From Cepaea nemoralis (Eukaryota; Mollusca; Gastropoda; Stylommatophora; Helicidae): a DNA stretch of 64,000 bases. The stretch covers positions 1-64,000 of the forward strand of contig JACEFZ010014444.1 in assembly GCA_014155875.1 (NCBI GenBank), written 5' to 3'. The notes under the pieces were generated by a model that ran no database searches, was not told the DNA's origin, and saw only the letters and a list, made by a program, of their open reading frames with translations. Below are positions 43,616-52,600 of this stretch, piece by piece. The position numbers and the translations under genes were made by a program. Each line of letters begins with the position of its first letter. Positions within the stretch are counted from its first letter, which is position 1.

Positions 43616-46600
43616 TGTTTTCCAATTTCTCTTTTGTTGATTCTCCCTTTATTCCGTACTTCATTTCTTCTTTCCTTCCCTTACTCATTCTTTCTTTTCT
43701 TCTTTTTACTTTCTTTCTTACTTTCTTTTTCTTTCTTTTGTTGCTATCCCCTCTTTAATTATTTCTGTCTTCATTCTTTCCTTCTTTCTTTCCTACCTTT
43801 CTTCCTTCTTTCCTTCCTTCCTATTAATATAAATATATAAATAAGTACACACACACACACATGCACACACGTATGCACGTGTGCGCACACACACACACAC
43901 AGAGAAAGAGAGAGACAAATGTGTGTCTGTGTGTGTGTGTGAGAGAGAGAGAGATCAGTTGCCTGTAATGTTCAACCTTACCATATTTAATCTGTATTGT
44001 AATGATGATAATGTTCTCTGTTGGAGCAGTCTTACCTGGAACAGGGTTTGGTGAAAGTCACCTACGGCTGCAGGGACTCCAGAGTGGACTTTCTGCACGT
44101 GGACAATTTGGTGCAGGCTCATGAATTGGCGGCACTTGCTCTTAGAGAGGACAGGGAGTTTGTTGCTGTGAGTTGTCAATTGTGGAGTGGGAGGTGGGAG
44201 ATAAGTGAGGTTCTGGGAAGAGAGTGGGTGGTGTTGAGACTGAGAAAGGGAGATGAGAGAGATGGACTGAGAAGGGGAGTTAAGAGAGTTGAGACAGAGA
44301 GAGAGAGAGAGGTGAGATCAGATTACACGTGAGACTGAAAGAAGAAGGTTACAGGGAGGGACTGAGAGAGGGAGTTAAGAAGGTGAGACAGAGAGAGAGG
44401 AAGGTGAGGTTGAGAAAGACAGATGAGACAGCGAGAGATGTGTGTAAGAGAAGGACATGAGACCCAGAGAGTGGAACTGAGAAGGAAGTGAGACAGAAAC
44501 TCAGGTGAAACAGAGAGGAAGTAATATAGAGAGGGAGAGTGAAGAGTAAGATTATGATTGAGTGAGGGAGAGAGAAGAGAGAATGGATGAGGAAGATTAG
44601 AATGTGAGGGAAAGTGATAAGGAATGGAGAGAGAGAGAGATGAGGATAAGGGAGAGAGAGAGGTAAGAGAGGGAGAGAGCTGAAGGTAAGAGACAGAGAA
44701 ATTGAGAATCATGGGAAATTAGGAATGAGAACAAGGGTTAGAGGAGATAAATGGAGGAGAGAGAGAGAGAGAGTGATTCATAAGTTCGATATTCTTTCTT
44801 GTCTTCTTTCACCTCATCTTCATTCGTTTTCTTGGTTCCCCTCTGGACATGAGAATTCTCATACTTTCCAATTATTTCTATGAGCAGATGATAGTCCTCT
44901 GTTGATCTGCGGGGCCCCGCCTCAAGGCCCCTGTGCCTGGAAATTTGGTGTGAAATAGTTTGGCTAAAAGATATAACATGCTTATAAAAACCATACTGGA
45001 GGGTAAGGTTGAAGGCAAGTGAGTAAGAGGTATGCAGCGATACAAGTGGGAAGATAACATCAAGAGGTTGATGAACAGCTGTCTGACAGAATGTACAATC
45101 AAGGCAAGAGACAGGCAGTGTTGGAGATTCATTGTAGCCAACCTTCCTTGCGGAGATGGCACCTGATTGATTGACTGACCCACTGGGGCATAGGTCCTCA
45201 ACCAACTGACTCCAAGCAGTTCTATAATTAGCTACACCATGCTACCCGTGTCCTCATTTTATTCATGTCTGTTTCTTTTCTGTGTGTGCTGTTAGGTCTT
45301 TCTCTGTTTCTTTTGCCCTGTAGATCTTTCGAGTTATACTATTCTCAGGTTTTCTCATTGTATGTCACATCCAGCATCTTGTCTTCTCCTCTTGGTTCAC
45401 TGGTATTTGTCTTGTTCTCTCCGTGAGCTCCTCCTTGATGATTGTGTATATCTTACATTAAATTTGTTTAAATACTCTACTTTCTTGACACATGATTAAC
45501 AATAAAATTACGTCTGCCTGTTACCACTATGGGAGCATGGGCCATCAACCATCTCATGTGAAGGTCTTCTATCTTTGTCTATCTCTTGTGCTTTTGTCTT
45601 GGTCAGCTGATTATTGTTTTGTTTCTGTTCTGAACATGTGTTCCTGATTAGTTAGATTTTTAAGCTTAGGTATTTCATTGGGTGAGGCAATGCCTGGGGA
45701 GATGCTACCTTGGGTTCTGCAGGTAAAGTAAGTCAATGACCCGTCCACACGCCATCAGGAGTAATTGGCTTATGGTGCTAGACCTATATTTATGTGGACC
45801 AATCAGCGCAGGTCAGGTGATGGGGTCGGTATCACACTGGCCACTTGTACTTCCGAAGATAATTTATGGTAGCCATTTTCAGCCATGTTATCCTGGGAGA
45901 TCAGATCCATTTTTTGTAAATTATAACCTACTTCCATACCCATGACCTAAGGGTCAGCAGACAAGTGTCTAGCCACTCTACCGTGGTTTCCCCTTCTGTC
46001 CTGGGGACAGGAGACAAGTTTCTACGTCAAATTCTCTTCAGTAGATGCCAGCCCTTGACAGGGTTCACACGCCTCCAGAACATACATGCAACTAGTCTTA
46101 CAGAGATCAACCAAACACCTGAGTGAAGCAGCCAACCCTCCCCAGTATCACCAACGACATGCTTGGTAGGTAACAATATGACATTTGCCACCTCTAACGT
46201 ATAGGGTGTATTTTTAATGACTGGAGTTTTTGAAAATAATTGCTGTATCAAGTTTGATATTTAATATTTATGTTGCATGAACTCCATAGATGATGAATAC
46301 AAAACTTGGAACGGAAATATTTTCAAAACCTCCAGTCATTAAATATATACCCTATCCCTATACATGTAACACAGGCAGCCAAAGGGAGACTATTACGTTA
46401 AAAAAAAAGAACTACCTATAATCCTAGAGTATCTTCCCCTTTACTCGATTTTGCTGTTGCCCTATTATATATGCTAGCCTTGCTGGTGATGTGGCTAAAT
46501 ACTTGCCTGCCATCACTGGTAGTCATGCATTCAAATCCTTAATGAGGCGGGTTTCAGAATTGGCCTGGGCTCCCAAGGCAGCCTAAGTTAAGATGAGTAC

Positions 46601-49600
46601 CCAAAAATGTCTTAGAAAGTAAAATTGACCACATCACACATGAAGTGTTGATTGATGTATAAATGCATGTGAATTGTGCACCAAATATCCATTGCACCCA
46701 AGGCTTGTATAAGGAGCCGTTACTTACTATTATGTAGGCAAATAATCGTGAGTTCAAATTCACATTGAGGCAGAATTTAACAATTGACCTGCCTGGTCCA
46801 TCCACCCTAAAATGGGTACTAGGATTTTAACAGTTGACCTGCCTGGTCCATCCACTCTAAAATGGGTACTAGCAATTGTTTTGGGGGATAGAAGATGTCT
46901 GACATGATACTGAGTACACCACACCGCATACCCCCTCCCTCAAGTGCCAGTTGGTCTAGGATACTAGCAACATGTGTCAAATACACACCGAAGCATGTGA
47001 AAGGGTTTACTTTACTTCACTGTTATGTAGGTGCCAATCATGAGTCATATGAAGTCACGCAAGTTTAAATGTCCATTGTATTCCCCAGGCTGGGAAGGCG
47101 TATTTCATCAATGATAACAAACCAGTGAACAACTTTGAATTTTTCCGTCCCCTGGTGAGTGTTGTTGCTGTTGTTGTTGATCTTATTCATGGTCGTTAGG
47201 AGGAGTGAATTAAGAGACAGCTATCTCTCTAAAATACCTCAAAACTCTGAGACATGGCCACTGGTACTTAAGGGGCACCATAAATAACATTGCCACCTGC
47301 TGCCTTGTGGGATTTATCTCTTTGACATCGTAAATGACAGGTAAATGAGTGGTTATGCATGTGACCAAGCACATTTTTTTTCCAAGCACTTTATCTTTGC
47401 TGGAGGACTTGCATTGAATGCAGTGGTGACTACATAGAACAATGATACATTTGTTCTGTACTTTTTCAGAATATATTCACACATGCATGCATGTGTGTGC
47501 TCATACCACACACACACATGCCACACAAGCACACATGCACGCGCGCGCACACACACACACACGCAAGAGAGAGAGAGATATATATATATATAAACAGACA
47601 CACAAAAACAGACACATTTAAAGGTTTTCATGGAAGCCTTCTCGTATATGAATGGTATTGCCATACCTCAATGAACATCCCAACAACATCCTTCATTATA
47701 TATGAGGATTGAGAAGTTGAAGAATGTTATAGCTGTGTTGTCATGTTTTATCAGCTTTGTGGTGAAGGGGTTACAGATGCAATTCATAATCCAACACACT
47801 ACATTTAAAACACAGCTGTCAGCAGACCACCATTATGAGTGCCAGTCGTTCATAGAGCAATGGCAAACTACTGAATGTAAACTTGCCAAGAAATTGCAGA
47901 CAGCCAGAAAATGCTGGAGTTAAATGCAACATCCTGTAACAGGTATGAACTAACTTTAATGTTTTGTCCAGGCATGAATTGTATGCTCATATTCAAGGGA
48001 TTATACTTACACAGTACTACCACTGCATCTCTCTCCAGTTTGAAGGACTTGGATATGGCTACCCAAAGATCAATCTGCCGCTCTTGCCTGTATTCTATTT
48101 TGGTAAGTTTTCCTTTGGTTGATCATTTTCATTTATAGGTCCGCATGGCCAAGTGGGTAAGAACACATGTTCTTAAACATCCAGTTTGCTGATGCTGAGG
48201 TAAGTAGTTCAACTCCTACACTGGACAGCTGGACTAAAATGTTGATATGTCGTCCTTGACTTTGGGACATAAATTACAAGTACAAATGAAGTCGGAGTGG
48301 GTTCACCTGATGGCGAGAGACACTGTTAATAGGGAAAGCTAATCCATGTGCAAAATTCAGTCCATCACTACTATAAATAGTGTGTATGGACTACGCTTGA
48401 GTTCAAAGCTTCATTTTTAGCATCTGATCAACTTTGATATCTCTCTAACTGAGATGGTGTAGTGGTTACTGCATAGCCTTAGCCATTCAACATGAAAACA
48501 ATTAGGTATCTCATTTGGACATCACAGCACTGTGTCTGTAATGTTGAGTGTGGATGTTGGTTGGGGCATGGGTGTGTGGGTTTGGGTTTATGACTGTAAT
48601 GTGGATGTGGGTAGGGGCATGGGTGTATGGGTTTGGGTTTATGACTGTAATGTGGATGTGGGTAGGGGCATGGGTGTATGGGTTTGGGTTTATGACTGTA
48701 ATGTGGATGTGGGTAGGGGCATGGGTGTGTGGGTTTGGGTTTATGACTGTAATGTGGGTTGGGGCATGGGTGTGTGGGTTTGGGTTTATGACTAATGTGG
48801 ATGTGGGTTGAGGCATGGGTGTGTGGGTTTGGGTTTATAACTGTAATGTGGATGTGGGTTGGGGCATGGGTTTGGGTTTATGACTGTAATGTGGGTTGAA
48901 GCATGGGTGTGGATGTATGTCTGTAATGTGGATACGGGTTGGGGCATGGGTGTGTGGGTTTGTATGTATGTCTATAATGTGAGTTGGGGCATGGGTGAGT
49001 GGGTTCAGGTGTGGGTGTGGGTCCGATTGTATGTCTAATGTAGATGATGGTGGTGGATTGGGGCATGGGTGTGTGGGTTTGTGTATATGTCTGTAATGTG
49101 GGTTCGGGCATTGGTGTGTGGGTTTGGGTGTATGTCTAATGTGGATGTGGGTTGGGACATGAGTATGTTGGTTCAGGTTTATGTCTGTAATGTGAATGAT
49201 GGTGGTGGATTGGGGCATGTGTGTGTGGGTTTGGGTGTGTGTGTGTAATGTGGATGTGGGTTCAGGTTTATGTCTGTAATGTGAATGATGGTGGTGGATT
49301 GGGGCATGTGTGTGTGGGTTTGGGTGTGTGTGTGTAATGTGGATGTGGGTTCGGGTTTATGTCTGTAATGTGAATGATGGTGGTGGATTGGGGCATGGGT
49401 GTGTGGATTTGGGTGTATGTCTGTAATGCAGATGTGGGTTGGGGCTTGGGTGTGTGGGTTTGGATGTATGTCTGTAATGTGGATGATGGTGGTGGGTTAG
49501 GGCATCAACATTGATTTGGTTATGGAATGTCAAGTTCAGGCATCATGACTCTTATGTGTGGATGTGGCTGTATTTGCCTTTCATGATCAGGATGGTGGTA

Positions 49601-52600
49601 TATACATTCACTCACGCTCAGATGACGGCCTCTACAGTGCTCAGAGATTGAAGGCCAAGACCAAAATTAGGAGGGTACTGATAAGGGAGTTGCTTTTTGC
49701 AGATGATGCTGCAGTTACGACCCACTCTGAGGAAGAATTGCAATGTCTACTATCTGCATTCTCCAATGCTTGTTCTGAATTTGGTTTAACAATTAGCAAA
49801 AAGAAGACACAGATTATGTCACAAAGTGCACATGGGGTACCATCAATCTTTATTGACGACGCCGAACTAGAGATAGTAGACCATTTTACATATCTAGGAT
49901 CAGTGGTAAATAGCAAATTATCCCTAGATCAGGAAATCAACATCCGGATTGGTAAAGCAGCAATAACAATGAACAGGTTAAGAAAAAGAGTCTGGGAGAA
50001 CAGGAAGCTTACTGCCAAAACAAAAGTCCTTGTCTATCAAGCCTGTGTTCTTAGTACTCATCTTTATGGCAGTGAAACCTGGACAACTTACTCACACCAA
50101 GAGAAACGTTTAAACAGCTTTCATATGCGGTGTCTGCGAAGAATTCTTGGTATTAAGTGGCAAGACAAAATCACAAATATTGAAGTATTGGAAAGATCTG
50201 GTTGTGTGATGGTTTATTCCATGCTCAGTCTTCGTAGACTTAGATGGATAGGACATCTTAGGAGGATGAATGATGGTAGAATACCAAAGGACATCTTTTT
50301 TGGTGAATTACAGATGGGTAAGAGATCTCAGGGTCGGCCTCTACTACGATACAAAGATGTGTGTAAGCAGGACATGATTGATACAGGCATTGATAATGCA
50401 CATTGGGAGCAAGTCGCCGCTGAACATGTTGCATGGAGGGCAAACATCAGAAATGGAATAAAGACAAAGGAGAAAATTATTGCAGATAAGTCACACACTG
50501 AGCGTGTGAGACGTAAGATGGTGCATGATGGTGGAAATGACCACGTGTTCACATGCACCCACTGTGAACGTACATTTACAGCGCAAATTGGCCTTATCAG
50601 TCACATTCGCTACCACCATAGGTAAAAGTTATTATGCCTTTTTAATGCACAAACTATCGTCTGTCAAGAGGGCAAGGTGCCAACGATGGCTGTATTTGTC
50701 TGTAAGCTGGGTTGTTGTGGGTTGGGACACAGGTGTTTGTGGGTTGAGAGAAATATCTGTACATGTTTGTGTAGGTGGGCAGGGTTTGAGTATAGGGATT
50801 AATGTTTCTGTATGAATGTCTGGTGGGATCATAGTTTGTGTATGTAAGCTGGGATCTAGTTGCATAGATGTGTGTGATTTTCTTTGTCTCCTTTTTGAGA
50901 GTGACCGCAGGTTTTTATAGTCCATGTGTACATGACTGCGAATTTGAAGCCTGTCATAAATCATTGGCTGTCCTGTTTCTTCCGAAGCCTGGCTGACAGA
51001 GTTAATCCATGCCATTGTCAGCCCCGTCTACAACTTCCAGCCACTGCTGACCCGCACAGAGGTGAGTACACACTCATAGACATGTTGTAGCCATCCCTCA
51101 CAGAGGTGATTACACACTCATAGACATGTTGTAGCCATCCCTCACAGAGGTGAGTACACACTCATAGACATGTAGCCATCCCTCACAGAGGTGAGTACAC
51201 ACTCATAGACATGTTGTAGCCATCCCTCACAGAGGTGAGTACACACTCATAGACATGTTGTAGCCATCCCTCACAGAGGTGAGTATACACACTCATAGAC
51301 ATGTTGTAGCCATCCCTCACAGAGGTGAGTATACACACTCATAGACATGTTGTAGCCATCTCTCACAGAGGTGAGTATACACACTCATAGACATGTAGCC
51401 ATCCCTCACAGAGGTGAGTACACACACTCATAGACATGTTGTAGCCATCCCTCACAGAGGTGAGTACACACTCATAGACGTTTTAGCCATCCCTCACAGA
51501 CATGAGTATACACACTCATAGACATTTTGTAGCCATCCCTCACAGAGGTGAGTATACACACTCATAGACATTTTGTAGCCATCCCTCACAGAGGTGAGTA
51601 CACACACTCATAAACGTCCATCCCACACAGAGGTGAGTATACACACTCATAGACATGTTGCCATCCCTCACAGAGGTGAGTATACACACTCATAGACATG
51701 TAGCCATCCCTCGCAGAGGTGAGTATACACACTCATAGACATGTAGCCATCCCTCACAGAGGTGAGTATACACACTCATAGACATGTTGTAGCCATCCCT
51801 CACAGAGGTGAGTATACACACTCATAAACATGTAGCCATCCCTCACAGAGTACACACTCATAGACATGTAGCCATCCCTCACAGAGGTGAGTATACACAC
51901 TCATAAACATGTTGTAGCCATCCCTCACAGAGGTGAGTATACACTCATAGACATGTTGTAGCCATCCCTCACAGAGGTGAGTATACACACTCATAAACAT
52001 GTTGTAGCCATCCCTCACAGAGTACACACTCATAGACATGTAGCCATCCCTCACAGAAGTGAGTATACACACTCATAAACATGTTGTAGCCATCCCTCAC
52101 AGAGGTGAGTACACACACTCATAGACATGTAGCCATCCCTCACAGAGGTGAGTATACACACTCATAGACATGTAGCCATCCCTCACAGAGGTGAGTATAC
52201 ACACTCATAGACATGTTGTAGCCATCCCTCACAGAGGTGAGTATACACACTCATAAACATGTTGTAGCCATCCCTCACAGAGGTGAGTATACACACTCAT
52301 AAACATGTTGTAGCCATCCCTCACAGAGTACACACTCATAGACACATGTTGTAGCCATCCATCACAGAGGTGAGTATACACACTCATAGATGTCCATACC
52401 TCACAGAGGTGAATACACACTCATAGACAAATGTTGTAAACATCCCCCACAGAGGTGAATACACACTCATAGACAAATGTTGTAAACATCCCCCCACAGA
52501 GGTGAATACACACTCATAGACAAATGTTGTAAACATCCCACCACAGAGGTGAATACACACTCATAGACAAATGTTGTAAACATCCCCCCACAGAGGTGAA

